From Fidelibacterota bacterium REDSEA-S14_B6 (GTDB taxonomy: Bacteria; Fidelibacterota; Marinisomatia; Marinisomatales; S15-B10): a DNA stretch of 11,457 nt. Below, piece by piece: positions 1 to 6,668 of this stretch (its first letter is position 1; every line of letters begins with the position of its first letter). The stretch spans positions 1 to 11,457 of the forward strand of contig LUOC01000044.1 in assembly GCA_001626655.1 (NCBI GenBank), read 5' to 3'. Under the pieces are notes generated by a model that saw only the letters and a list, made by a program, of their open reading frames with translations, made no database searches and was not told where the DNA came from. The translations under genes were made by a program, and so were the position numbers.

Positions 1-117
1 TCCCTCGGGAAGTTTCCCCCAAATCCCTTCCACGGCATGGTAAGGGTTCGGCTGAGCGGTAAGAAAGAGGGGGAGAAGTAAAGCAGTAAGAGCAGTTCGT
101 GCCATCTTTGTCATCAT
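1..117 (-). CDS. Exported protein, N-terminal fragment; probable six-bladed beta-propeller (NHL/PAL-like)
   Basis: The first 39 codons of a gene run off the left edge. The ATG at 117-115 overlaps the TGA of the quinoprotein gene (116-114) in an ATGA junction and has a strong Shine-Dalgarno GAGGAGG at 125-131, seven bases away, so it is almost certainly translated by coupling to the upstream gene. The peptide starts MMTKMARTALTALLLPLFLT, a clear Sec signal (basic n-region, Leu-rich core), followed by AQPNPYHAVEGIWGKLPEG. The 'NPY..VE..W.KLPEG' pattern resembles the mature start of exported six-bladed propellers annotated as NHL-repeat or peptidylglycine-amidating-lyase-like proteins, which usually continue 'RxWGSxSAVDID'. 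That family call rests on about 16 residues recalled from memory and is tentative. The reading frame, signal peptide and operon membership are firm. It would act in the periplasm beside the quinoprotein. Confidence 0.72.
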   Translation of the reverse strand, partial: MMTKMARTALTALLLPLFLTAQPNPYHAVEGIWGKLPEG

Positions 118-2099
118 TCGTATTCCTCCTCATCTTCTTCATCGGGCAGTGCCAGCGCCACCAGTTCGGCCGGATGCCCCGCCGCTGCCACCGGTACCAC
201 AAAGTACTGCTTGCCGTTGTGCATGTAGGTCATGGGGGGGTGATTGGAGCGGGCCGGCAGTTCGATCTCTGCCACCACTTCCCCCGTCTTCTTATCGTAG
301 GCCCGGAACCACGGCTCGCCGCCCGGCCCCTCGCCGGAAAAGAGCAGTGTTTTTGTCAGCACGAGGCCGGCGTGGGACATGCTCCCGGTCTGAGGCAGAT
401 CGACCCCCTCCAGCGCCGGATGCTCCTTCACCGACTTCGGAGTATTGCCGTTGGGGATGTTCCAGAGATGATTCCCCGTATTCATGTCGATAGCGACGAT
501 TCGTGCGTAGGGCGGCTTCAGGAGCTGTAGCCCTTGAGGTCCTCGAATGCCGCCGGGGCCGAGGGAGATGTAGTTCATGCTCGACTTTTCAGGATCGTTC
601 ACCAGTCGGATGACGCTGTGCCTCTTTTCCGATGCCACGTAGAAGACGCCCGTTTCAGGATCGACCACCGCCCCGCCCGGGATGTTGGCGCCGCCGTTCG
701 CCCCCGGCATCACAAAAGTACCCTGCGTGCCGTCCTCCGGATCCTCCGCTAGGGAAGGGGGCGTGAAGATGGGTCCCATCCTGTACTTGGAGGCGAGCTC
801 CACTGCCTGGGCCCTGAGCTCCGGGGTGAAATCGATCAGTTCATCCACCGTCACCTCCTGTAGTTCAAAGGGGGGCGGCCATGTTGGATACAGCTGCGTG
901 GGGGAGGTCTTCTCACCGGGGACGTCGGAGGAAGGCACTTTTCTCTCCTCAAGGGGCCAGACAGGCTTCCCCGTCTTACGATCGAAAACATAGGTCCACC
1001 CCTGCTTCGTCGCCTGCACAATTGCCTTGATCTTTTTCCGCTTCACCTTGATGTCCAAGAGGTTTGGCGCCGTCGGCGTGTCGTAGTTCCAGATGTCGTG
1101 TTTGACGAACTGCTGGTGCCACAACCGCTTCCCCGTCTTCACGTCCAGCGCTACGAGGCCCGTGCCGTAGAGATTGTCGCCGTGGCGGTGTCCGCCGTAG
1201 TAGTCCCCCGTGGGACAGTCGGTGGGGATGTAGACAATATTCAGTTCGGGGTCGGCGCTGAGCGGCGCCCAGGATGAGATGTTGCCGGTGTAGCTCCACG
1301 AATCGCCCTCCCATGTATCGTGGCCGTACTCGCCCGGCCTGGGGATCACGTGGAAAATCCACAGTTGTTTCCCTGTCCTGATATCATAGCCGCGGATGTG
1401 TCCCGGAATGTTTTGCTTCTGTTTGGGATAGTAGCCACGCCCGTGGGCGTTTCCCACAACGATAATATCGTTGACCACAATTGCAGGCGAACCGTGGGTA
1501 ATAACTCCGTACTTGGGGTCAATCCCGTGGACCGGATCCACCTCAAATCCGAGCCCTTCCTGGAGGTCGACGATGCCGTCTTTTCCAAAATCAGCCATGG
1601 GCCGGCCCGTGGCGGCGTCCAGCACCGCCATGTAGTAGCCCGGGGTCACGACGATGATTCTCCCCTCGCCGTCAACCTCAGCATAAGCCAGTCCCCGGCC
1701 GGAGAACCGCCTCGGAGATGTTTCCCAGCGGGGGTTGTTTTTCATCCGCCACATCCACAGTGTTTCTCCGGTGCCGGCGTCGATGGCCACTGCAGCGCGC
1801 CGTTCGCCCGCCACCGTGTATAAGACTCCATCCACCTCTAACGGCGTGGCGCGGAAATAGAATTCTGGTGCGGGGCCATAGTTTGCCGAATACCACCGCC
1901 ATGCGATCTCCAGATCTTTGGCGTTGTCTTCGTTAATCTGGTCCAGCGCCGAGTAACGTGTACTTCCGGCGTCACCGCCCCAGTAAGGCCAGTCGCCGTC
2001 CGGAGCGCCGTATTGGGCAGAAACGGGCGAAACAACTGTCAGGAGTAGTACAGTCAGTAGTGGTCGGACAATCAATGTCCCGTTAAAAACTTGAGTCAT
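114..2099 (-). CDS. Periplasmic PQQ-dependent quinoprotein dehydrogenase (glucose-dehydrogenase-type propeller)
   Basis: A 661-residue exported quinoprotein predicted to oxidise an alcohol or sugar using PQQ and pass electrons to a cytochrome or quinone. A Sec signal peptide covers residues 1-28 (core LLTVLLLTVV, cleavage after VSA). The rest shows the beta-propeller pattern of repeated W-motif blades: AIDAGTGETLW at 105-115, GYDIRTGKQLW at 237-247, ALDVKTGKRLW at 317-327, VFDRKTGKPVW at 371-381, AIDMNTGNHLW at 536-546. KHDIWNYDTP (333-342) matches the HDLWDxD active-site block of membrane glucose dehydrogenase, with D340 the likely catalytic base, and K365 in ATKQG matches its PQQ-contacting lysine. 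I see only one cysteine (C295), so the vicinal disulfide of methanol dehydrogenases is absent, and no haem motif is fused. The gene begins one base after the cytochrome stop (TAA-G-ATG), with AAAGGA about 8 bases upstream. The acidic tail (DEEDEEEYE) also carries the SD of the next gene. Substrate unknown. Confidence 0.93.
   Translation of the reverse strand: MTQVFNGTLIVRPLLTVLLLTVVSPVSAQYGAPDGDWPYWGGDAGSTRYSALDQINEDNAKDLEIAWRWYSANYGPAPEFYFRATPLEVDGVLYTVAGERRAAVAIDAGTGETLWMWRMKNNPRWETSPRRFSGRGLAYAEVDGEGRIIVVTPGYYMAVLDAATGRPMADFGKDGIVDLQEGLGFEVDPVHGIDPKYGVITHGSPAIVVNDIIVVGNAHGRGYYPKQKQNIPGHIRGYDIRTGKQLWIFHVIPRPGEYGHDTWEGDSWSYTGNISSWAPLSADPELNIVYIPTDCPTGDYYGGHRHGDNLYGTGLVALDVKTGKRLWHQQFVKHDIWNYDTPTAPNLLDIKVKRKKIKAIVQATKQGWTYVFDRKTGKPVWPLEERKVPSSDVPGEKTSPTQLYPTWPPPFELQEVTVDELIDFTPELRAQAVELASKYRMGPIFTPPSLAEDPEDGTQGTFVMPGANGGANIPGGAVVDPETGVFYVASEKRHSVIRLVNDPEKSSMNYISLGPGGIRGPQGLQLLKPPYARIVAIDMNTGNHLWNIPNGNTPKSVKEHPALEGVDLPQTGSMSHAGLVLTKTLLFSGEGPGGEPWFRAYDKKTGEVVAEIELPARSNHPPMTYMHNGKQYFVVPVAAAGHPAELVALALPDEEDEEEYE
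125..131 (-). promoter_or_regulatory. Shine-Dalgarno inside the quinoprotein's acidic tail
   Basis: GAGGAGG on the minus strand lies seven bases before the ATG at 117-115. It is part of the Glu codons of the quinoprotein C-terminus, so the same bases encode the acidic tail and drive initiation of the next gene. It decides the start of the partial propeller gene. Confidence 0.75.
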
Positions 2100-2100
2100 C

Positions 2101-2670
2101 TTATTTATCCTTTGCTTTCGATTTCTTCTTCGGTTTGGACCATTTGAACGGACCTTCCAGTTTCAACAGTTTTAGCTGATCGGGGTCGCTGCTCATCTCC
2201 ATCTCACCGGCAGGCACTGAATTGACGCTCAGCATGAACGCCACAATCGCCGCATAGTCCTCACGCTTCAGGCTTCCGGGATTTTCCGTCGGCATGGTCC
2301 TGCGGATCACTTCCAGATAATCGTGGACTCGGGCCCCCGCCCAGCTGTCCATATAGGCCGGGCCGGCGAACTGACGGGGATGGTGGCACTTGAGGCATGC
2401 CTTGCGATAGATACGATATCCCCGCTCGGCCTGTCCCGTCGTGTAAACGCCCTCTTTCACCGATCTCATCCGAGCCCCATTCATCTGGGCGGCCGAACCG
2501 GTTACCGGCATGAGAGTCATGCTAAGCACTCCAGCCAGAATGCCGATTCGAGACGCAAGAGAGGTAGCCGTTTGAACTGTCCTCGCCGCGGGGGTTACGC
2601 CATCACCTCTTTGAAGCTCGAGGCGAATTTCCGCATCTCGTTCGGCTTGGCCATGCTGAGGCGGCACCAC
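2101..2670 (-). CDS. Small exported class I cytochrome c
   Basis: A mono-haem cytochrome c, probably the periplasmic electron acceptor of the quinoprotein encoded one base downstream. Numbering from the GTG at 2670, the haem site is C92-L-K-C95-H96, and M126 in RRTMPTENPGSL is the likely distal ligand. A helix EDYAAIVAFMLSVN follows, typical of class I cytochromes, and the protein ends in a Lys-rich tail (KKKSKAKDK). A signal-peptide core precedes the domain (RIGILAGVLSMTLMPVTGSAA, about 41-61). The start is uncertain. The ATG at 2520 has a good SD (GGAG, 8-base spacer) but begins inside the hydrophobic core and would leave a 12-residue signal. The only canonical in-frame starts that keep the whole signal are GTG codons at 2670 and 2667, inside the aminotransferase gene, with no SD and an overlap of about 76 bases. 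The haem domain and stop are certain. Confidence 0.85.
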   Translation of the reverse strand: MVPPQHGQAERDAEIRLELQRGDGVTPAARTVQTATSLASRIGILAGVLSMTLMPVTGSAAQMNGARMRSVKEGVYTTGQAERGYRIYRKACLKCHHPRQFAGPAYMDSWAGARVHDYLEVIRRTMPTENPGSLKREDYAAIVAFMLSVNSVPAGEMEMSSDPDQLKLLKLEGPFKWSKPKKKSKAKDK

Positions 2671-3710
2671 TTGTCAAAGGGCGGAAACGGCCGGCCGACA
2701 AGGATCCCCTTCTTTTCCATCTTCGCCTGAAACTCCTTGATGGAAATGCCCGTGCGAAAAAAGATGAAGTTTCCTTCCGAGACAGCATACTCCTTTCCCG
2801 TCTGCTCCAGCACTTCATAGACCATCTCTTTTGCAGTGAGGTTTTTCGAACGGCTCATCTCCTGGAAACCTTCATCCTTCAGGCTGGCCATTGCGGCCCG
2901 AAGGCCCAGTATATTGACCGTTCCGGTGATGAGAGGTTCCAGTTTGCTGACGATTACCGGCATGGCGACGCCGTAACCTAGGCGAATCCCGGCGAGGGCG
3001 TGAATCTTCGAAAAAGTCCGAGTCACCATCACGTTCAGCCCTTCCTTCACGAGGTTCACCATGGAGCGGTACCCCTTGTCCATAACGTATTCGTTATACG
3101 CTTCGTCGACGAAAACGAGGCACTTCGATTCCATCGCTCTGCAGAACGGCTCCAGCGTCTTCGCGCCGACCGCTACGCCTGTGGGGTTGTTGGGGTTACA
3201 GAAGTTGATCAGCTTCGTATTCTCGTTTACCGCCTTTCTCAGGGCCGGGAAGTCGGGCGACATGTCATCCTTCACCCGGACTCGATTCACTTTCGCCCCG
3301 AGGTTTTCCGCATACGTGTTCAGCGTTTCATAGCCGGGGTAGTTGGCCACAATCTCTCCGCCGTCGCCGAGATAGTGAAGCGCCGCCACGTTCAGAATCT
3401 CCCTCGAGCCGGAGCCGAGAACGATCTCTTCCGGTGAGACGCCCTCTTTCTTGGCGAGGATCTCTTTCATCTCGACGGACGCTCCGAAATGGTTGTAAAG
3501 GCTCGACTCTTCGAACGCCTTGGTCATGGTCATTCGGGCAGTCCTGGAAGGGCCGTAGGGATTCTCGTTGTACATCATCCTGATGGGGGATCGGCTCCTC
3601 CGGGGTGAGGGCGTTGTCGCCGTCAGTGCGCCGGGACCGACAAGGGTGGCGCCGCCCAGGAGCGCCCCGCTCCGCCTCAGCCAGTCACGCCGTGTCAAAG
3701 GTTCACTCAT
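2595..3710 (-). CDS. Tat-exported PLP aminotransferase, HisC-like (class I/II fold)
   Basis: A fold-type I aminotransferase of 371 residues with a twin-arginine signal at its N-terminus: TRRDWLRR at 6-13, then GALLGGATLVGPGAL, then a Pro/Arg-rich linker. The enzyme starts about residue 41 (IRMMYNENPYGPS, the substrate-end NENP block of histidinol-phosphate aminotransferases). Catalytic landmarks are present: CNPNNPTG at 171-178, D202 and Y205 in VDEAYNEY, the Schiff-base lysine K235 in TFSKIHALAGIRLGYG, and the carboxylate-binding R350 in WCRLSM. The core is intact and probably active. Tat export fits a cofactor enzyme that folds with PLP before leaving the cytoplasm. It is the first gene of the minus-strand operon, with AAGGGAG seven bases before the ATG, and its end overlaps the cytochrome frame. 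Similarity to HisC does not mean a role in histidine synthesis: the location argues against it. Substrate unknown. Confidence 0.9.
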   Translation of the reverse strand: MSEPLTRRDWLRRSGALLGGATLVGPGALTATTPSPRRSRSPIRMMYNENPYGPSRTARMTMTKAFEESSLYNHFGASVEMKEILAKKEGVSPEEIVLGSGSREILNVAALHYLGDGGEIVANYPGYETLNTYAENLGAKVNRVRVKDDMSPDFPALRKAVNENTKLINFCNPNNPTGVAVGAKTLEPFCRAMESKCLVFVDEAYNEYVMDKGYRSMVNLVKEGLNVMVTRTFSKIHALAGIRLGYGVAMPVIVSKLEPLITGTVNILGLRAAMASLKDEGFQEMSRSKNLTAKEMVYEVLEQTGKEYAVSEGNFIFFRTGISIKEFQAKMEKKGILVGRPFPPFDKWCRLSMAKPNEMRKFASSFKEVMA

Positions 3711-3864
3711 GCTCTGTCTCCCTTCATGTATAGTGGTGAATGGTCAGAGGTTAATCATTGGCGGCCATTTTTTCAACCTGCTTCAACGAATTGATCTTGT
3801 GGATGAGATGGGATACATTCACCGCTCGCACGCAACACGTTCAGCCGTGAGAGACAATACACCA
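3711..3864. promoter_or_regulatory. Divergent control region between the quinoprotein operon and the PQQ receptor
   Basis: This 154-bp stretch must carry both promoters. On the minus side, TTGAAA (RC of 3771-3776) is a good -35, but the hexamer 17 bases on (TAACCT) is a poor -10. An imperfect inverted repeat runs from GGTT at 3749 to AACC at 3778 around a TGGC-G-GCCA core (3759-3767). It could be an operator because it overlaps that candidate -35. On the plus side see the promoter at 3791-3819. The exact sites are inference from base composition and spacing. Confidence 0.5.
3791..3819 (+). promoter_or_regulatory. Candidate sigma70-type promoter for the receptor gene
   Basis: TTGATC (3791-3796) and TACATT (3814-3819) are separated by exactly 17 bases, each matching four of six consensus positions. 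Transcription would begin near 3826, giving a leader of about 39 bases to the ATG at 3865. Confidence 0.4.
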
Positions 3865-5928
3865 ATGCCACTGAGAATTATAGTCGCCATCGCTTTTACT
3901 TTCGCCGTCGCACTGGCGCAGACGGAAGAGACAGACTCCCAGCAGGACACGCTCCGCTTCCACTTGAGACCAGTCACCGTCACCGCTTCGCGACTGGAGT
4001 CCGCCGACATAAACCTGCCGGCGGCCGTCACCGCCCTCGGTGAATCGGAGATCGCCATCGGGCAGCGTCAGTTGGTGCTTAACGAATCGCTCGCCGCCGT
4101 CCCCGGGCTCTACGCCCTGAATGCCGAAAACTTCGCCCAGGACCTCCGTGTCGCTATTCGGGGGTTCGGGAGTCGCGCCGCCTTTGGAATCCGGGGGATC
4201 AAGATTCTGGTGGACGGCGTCCCCGAATCGACGCCTGACGGGCAGGCGCATGTGGACAACATCGACATCGGTTTCATCTCCCAGGCCGAGGTTCTTCGGG
4301 GGCCGGCGTCGGCCCTCTACGGCAACGCGTCCGGCGGCGTCATCGCCCTCTCATCGCCCTCACCACCGCCGGGATGGATGGCTGATGTCAGAATCACCGG
4401 CGGAGATTTCGGCTTTCGCCAGCAGCGCCTCTCGGCGGGGCAGACCGTGGGACCGGTCAGCTATCTCGTCACCACATCGCAAAATGAATCGGACGGCTTC
4501 CGGAAGCACAGCGAAATGAAAAGCTCCGTCATAAACGGAAAAGTGAAGTGGGAGGTGTCTCCCCGATTCAATCTCACTTTTCTGGCGAGCAGGGCGGACA
4601 GTCCGCTGGCGAACGATCCCGGCGCACTTAAAAGAGAGGCGATAACCGACCGCACCGCCGCTCGAGAACGAAATGTGCTCTTCAACGCCGGGGAGGAGCT
4701 GCGCCAGACTCGGGCCGGGGCGGTGGCGGAGTTTGCGCTTTCCAGTCATCAGACGCTGACGGCGCGGGGATACACCTCCGAGCGGAAGTTCCAGAACCGA
4801 CTCCCCTTTGTGAGCGGCGGGCAGGTTCAGTTCGAAAGAGATTTCTCCGGCAGCGGGCTGCTCTACACCGCTTCGGGACAACTCCTCGGTAGACCTTTCC
4901 GACTCTCCACCGGAGTCGATCTGGAAAATCAGAGCGATGACCGTTCCCGTTTCGACAACCTCGACGGCATCCGTGGAGATGAGACGTTCCACCAGTTGGA
5001 GCAGTTCCAGAGCATTGGCGCCTTTGTGGAAGAAGAGGTGAAAGTGACAGAATCGGTGACGGTCACTTTTGGCGGCCGGTTGGACGCCATCGATATTTCG
5101 GTTCAGGACAAGTTTATGGATGACGGCGACGACTCAGGTGAGAGTCGGTTCACCGCCTTCAGTCCGCTCGTTGGTGTAGTCTACACTTTCAAGGACGGTC
5201 TCAACGGCTACGCCAATATCGCTTCCAGTTTTGAAACGCCGACGCTCAACGAACTGTCGAACAATCCTGAGAGCGCCGGCGGATTTAACGGTGAGTTGAA
5301 TCCTCAGCGGGCGGTCAACTATGAGATCGGCGCGAAGGGGATCGTCAACGGCCGGCTCAGGTTCGATCTTGCCCTGTTCAAGATTGACCTCGCCGATGAG
5401 CTTGTCCCCTACGAACTGGAGGCGTCTCCGGGCCGGACGTTCTACCGCAACGCCGGCAGCTCAGAACGACAAGGCGTGGAAGCGGCCGCCACGGTCCTAT
5501 TGGGGAAGGGGCTCACCGCCTCTTTCAGCGCCACATTTTCAGATTTCCGGTACGGCGATTTTGAAACGGCTGACGCTTCTCTGGACGGCAAAGTGCTTCC
5601 GGGCATCCCCGCCCGGTTCGGTTATGGGGAGCTTGCCTACGTGGCGCCGTCCGGTCTGTACGCAAAAGTTCAGGCCCGTCACAGCGGTGACTTCTATGCC
5701 GATGACGCCAACGAAGTGGAGGAGCCTGCCTATTCAGTGGTCGACTTGAGAATGGGATTCCGGAAGCAGCTTGGTGGGTGGACGGTGGAGCCGTTCGCCG
5801 GCGTCAACAATCTGCTCGGCGCCGAATATAGCGCCAATGTCAGGCTTAACGCCTGGGGCGGCCGACACTTCGAGCCGGCGCCGGGACGCCATATCTACGG
5901 CGGCGTCAGGATGAGGGTGGGGAAGTAG
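3865..5928 (+). CDS. pqqU: TonB-dependent outer-membrane receptor, PqqU/YncD type (probable PQQ importer)
   Basis: A 687-residue TonB-dependent receptor. The ATG at 3865 starts a proper signal peptide (MPLRIIVAIAFTFAVALA, cleavage about 18/19). The open frame extends upstream to 3568, but that part crosses the divergent gene and its control region. A TonB-box-like VTVTAS (37-42) precedes the plug. Many blocks match E. coli YncD as I recall it: AQDLRVAIRGFGSRAAFGIR (91-110; YncD AQDLQLSIRGFGSRSTYGIR), VDGVPESTPDGQ, EVLRGPASALYGNASGGV, then DDSGES, SFETPTLNELS, RTFYRNAGSSERQGVE, and near the end FEPAPGRHIYGG (YncD YEPSPGRNYGVG). YncD was recently shown to import PQQ and renamed PqqU. The gene stands divergent to a PQQ enzyme, which supports the same substrate here. 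The protein ends in RMRVGK and not in the usual terminal aromatic of outer-membrane barrels. The specificity is inferred; the receptor class is certain. Confidence 0.9.
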   Translation: MPLRIIVAIAFTFAVALAQTEETDSQQDTLRFHLRPVTVTASRLESADINLPAAVTALGESEIAIGQRQLVLNESLAAVPGLYALNAENFAQDLRVAIRGFGSRAAFGIRGIKILVDGVPESTPDGQAHVDNIDIGFISQAEVLRGPASALYGNASGGVIALSSPSPPPGWMADVRITGGDFGFRQQRLSAGQTVGPVSYLVTTSQNESDGFRKHSEMKSSVINGKVKWEVSPRFNLTFLASRADSPLANDPGALKREAITDRTAARERNVLFNAGEELRQTRAGAVAEFALSSHQTLTARGYTSERKFQNRLPFVSGGQVQFERDFSGSGLLYTASGQLLGRPFRLSTGVDLENQSDDRSRFDNLDGIRGDETFHQLEQFQSIGAFVEEEVKVTESVTVTFGGRLDAIDISVQDKFMDDGDDSGESRFTAFSPLVGVVYTFKDGLNGYANIASSFETPTLNELSNNPESAGGFNGELNPQRAVNYEIGAKGIVNGRLRFDLALFKIDLADELVPYELEASPGRTFYRNAGSSERQGVEAAATVLLGKGLTASFSATFSDFRYGDFETADASLDGKVLPGIPARFGYGELAYVAPSGLYAKVQARHSGDFYADDANEVEEPAYSVVDLRMGFRKQLGGWTVEPFAGVNNLLGAEYSANVRLNAWGGRHFEPAPGRHIYGGVRMRVGK

Positions 5929-5935
5929 CTACTTC
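5922..5935. terminator. Palindrome holding both convergent stop codons; possible weak bidirectional terminator
   Basis: GAAGTAGCTACTTC is a perfect 14-bp palindrome. Its centre TAG|CTA is the stop of the receptor (plus) directly abutting the stop of the methyltransferase gene (minus). On the plus strand it is followed by TTTTT (5936-5940), so the transcript could form a short stem (five to six pairs) followed by a U run. The stem is short and AU-containing, so termination would be weak. Confidence 0.35.
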
Positions 5936-6630
5936 TTTTTGAACTTCAGCAGGTAGCGGTCCATCGTGTGGCGCCCTTCATCGAAGCCCTTGATGGAGTG
6001 ATCGTCATCGGGATTCCGGAGTATTTCCGAACTCCCTTCAAGCGTGAAGCCGTTGGCGGTAAACTCATCAATCACCACCTGCTCATTGAGCCGGTGCGTC
6101 TCCTCGTCAAAGCCGGGGCGGTCGGTGGCCACGTCCAAAATACCGATAACGCCGCCCTTCTTCAGAGCAGCGCTCAGTTCAGCAATGAGTCCATCCCTCG
6201 GCGCCTTGGCGTCGTGGTAGTTCCGGATGGAGACCATCACATCAATGCTGTTCGGCGGCAGATCCGCCGGCGTACTGAAGATTTCCACGTTGGAAAGGTT
6301 GAAGTCCGCAATGCGCGCCTCGATCTTGTCCAGCGTTTCGTACCGTCCACTGCCGTAGAAGCCCATCATGCAGTAAACTTTTCCGTCGTCGCCCATAAGG
6401 CGGGAGAGGAGGTGCGTGTTGTAACCGCCGCCGGGCCAGAGGTCCGCCACCGTCATGCCCGGCTCGATGCCGAGAAATGTGTAGACGTCGATCGCTTTCC
6501 GGTCACCGTCCTGTTCCTTCTCCGCGGCCGGGCGATCGGGATCATTAAGAACGGATCGATCCAGCGGCTTTGAACAGCCGACGAACAGAATCATCCCGCT
6601 GAGAGCGGAGAGAGTCAGGAGTTTTTTCAC
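5929..6630 (-). CDS. Lipoprotein class I SAM-dependent methyltransferase, COG4798-like
   Basis: A 233-residue protein with a lipoprotein signal peptide (MKKLLTLSALSGMILFVGC, lipobox FVGC, C19 lipidated) followed by a Rossmann methyltransferase domain. The SAM-binding motif I is VADLWPGGGYNTHLLSRLMG (61-80). The VSIRNYHD block (133-140) and KKGGVIGILDV (157-167) fit motifs IV and V/VI of predicted methyltransferases of the COG4798 group, whose members often carry signal peptides. The start is GTG (6630-6628), supported by a strong AAAGGAG seven bases upstream. The gene begins 38 bases after the infA stop on the same strand with no terminator in between, so it is probably co-transcribed with infA. 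It ends exactly where the receptor gene ends. An exported SAM enzyme is odd because SAM is cytoplasmic; the domain may bind something else or be inactive. Target unknown. Confidence 0.85.
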   Translation of the reverse strand: MKKLLTLSALSGMILFVGCSKPLDRSVLNDPDRPAAEKEQDGDRKAIDVYTFLGIEPGMTVADLWPGGGYNTHLLSRLMGDDGKVYCMMGFYGSGRYETLDKIEARIADFNLSNVEIFSTPADLPPNSIDVMVSIRNYHDAKAPRDGLIAELSAALKKGGVIGILDVATDRPGFDEETHRLNEQVVIDEFTANGFTLEGSSEILRNPDDDHSIKGFDEGRHTMDRYLLKFKKK

Positions 6631-6668
6631 AATGGGGCTCCTTTCTGGGGTGAGGGTGAAACCGGGCG

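Noticed and set aside
99..530. Plus-strand frame at the left edge
   Set aside because: Antisense to the quinoprotein C-terminal half, with Arg/His/Pro-rich composition and no domain.
114..2099. Methanol dehydrogenase (mxaF/xoxF) identity
   Set aside because: Only one cysteine is visible, so there is no vicinal disulfide, and the active-site block resembles glucose-dehydrogenase-type enzymes.
2595..3710. Calling the aminotransferase hisC
   Set aside because: The Tat signal and the operon of exported redox proteins do not fit histidine synthesis. Fold similarity alone does not justify the symbol.
3568..3864. N-terminal extension of the receptor frame by 99 codons
   Set aside because: It runs antisense through the start of the Tat aminotransferase gene and the control region. 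The ATG at 3865 gives a normal signal peptide.
4360..4992. 210-codon minus-strand frame in the receptor gene
   Set aside because: Antisense to the barrel-coding region. It shows no family features and no SD.
5968..6573. 201-codon plus-strand frame
   Set aside because: Antisense to the methyltransferase gene, which has a strong SD, lipobox and motif I.
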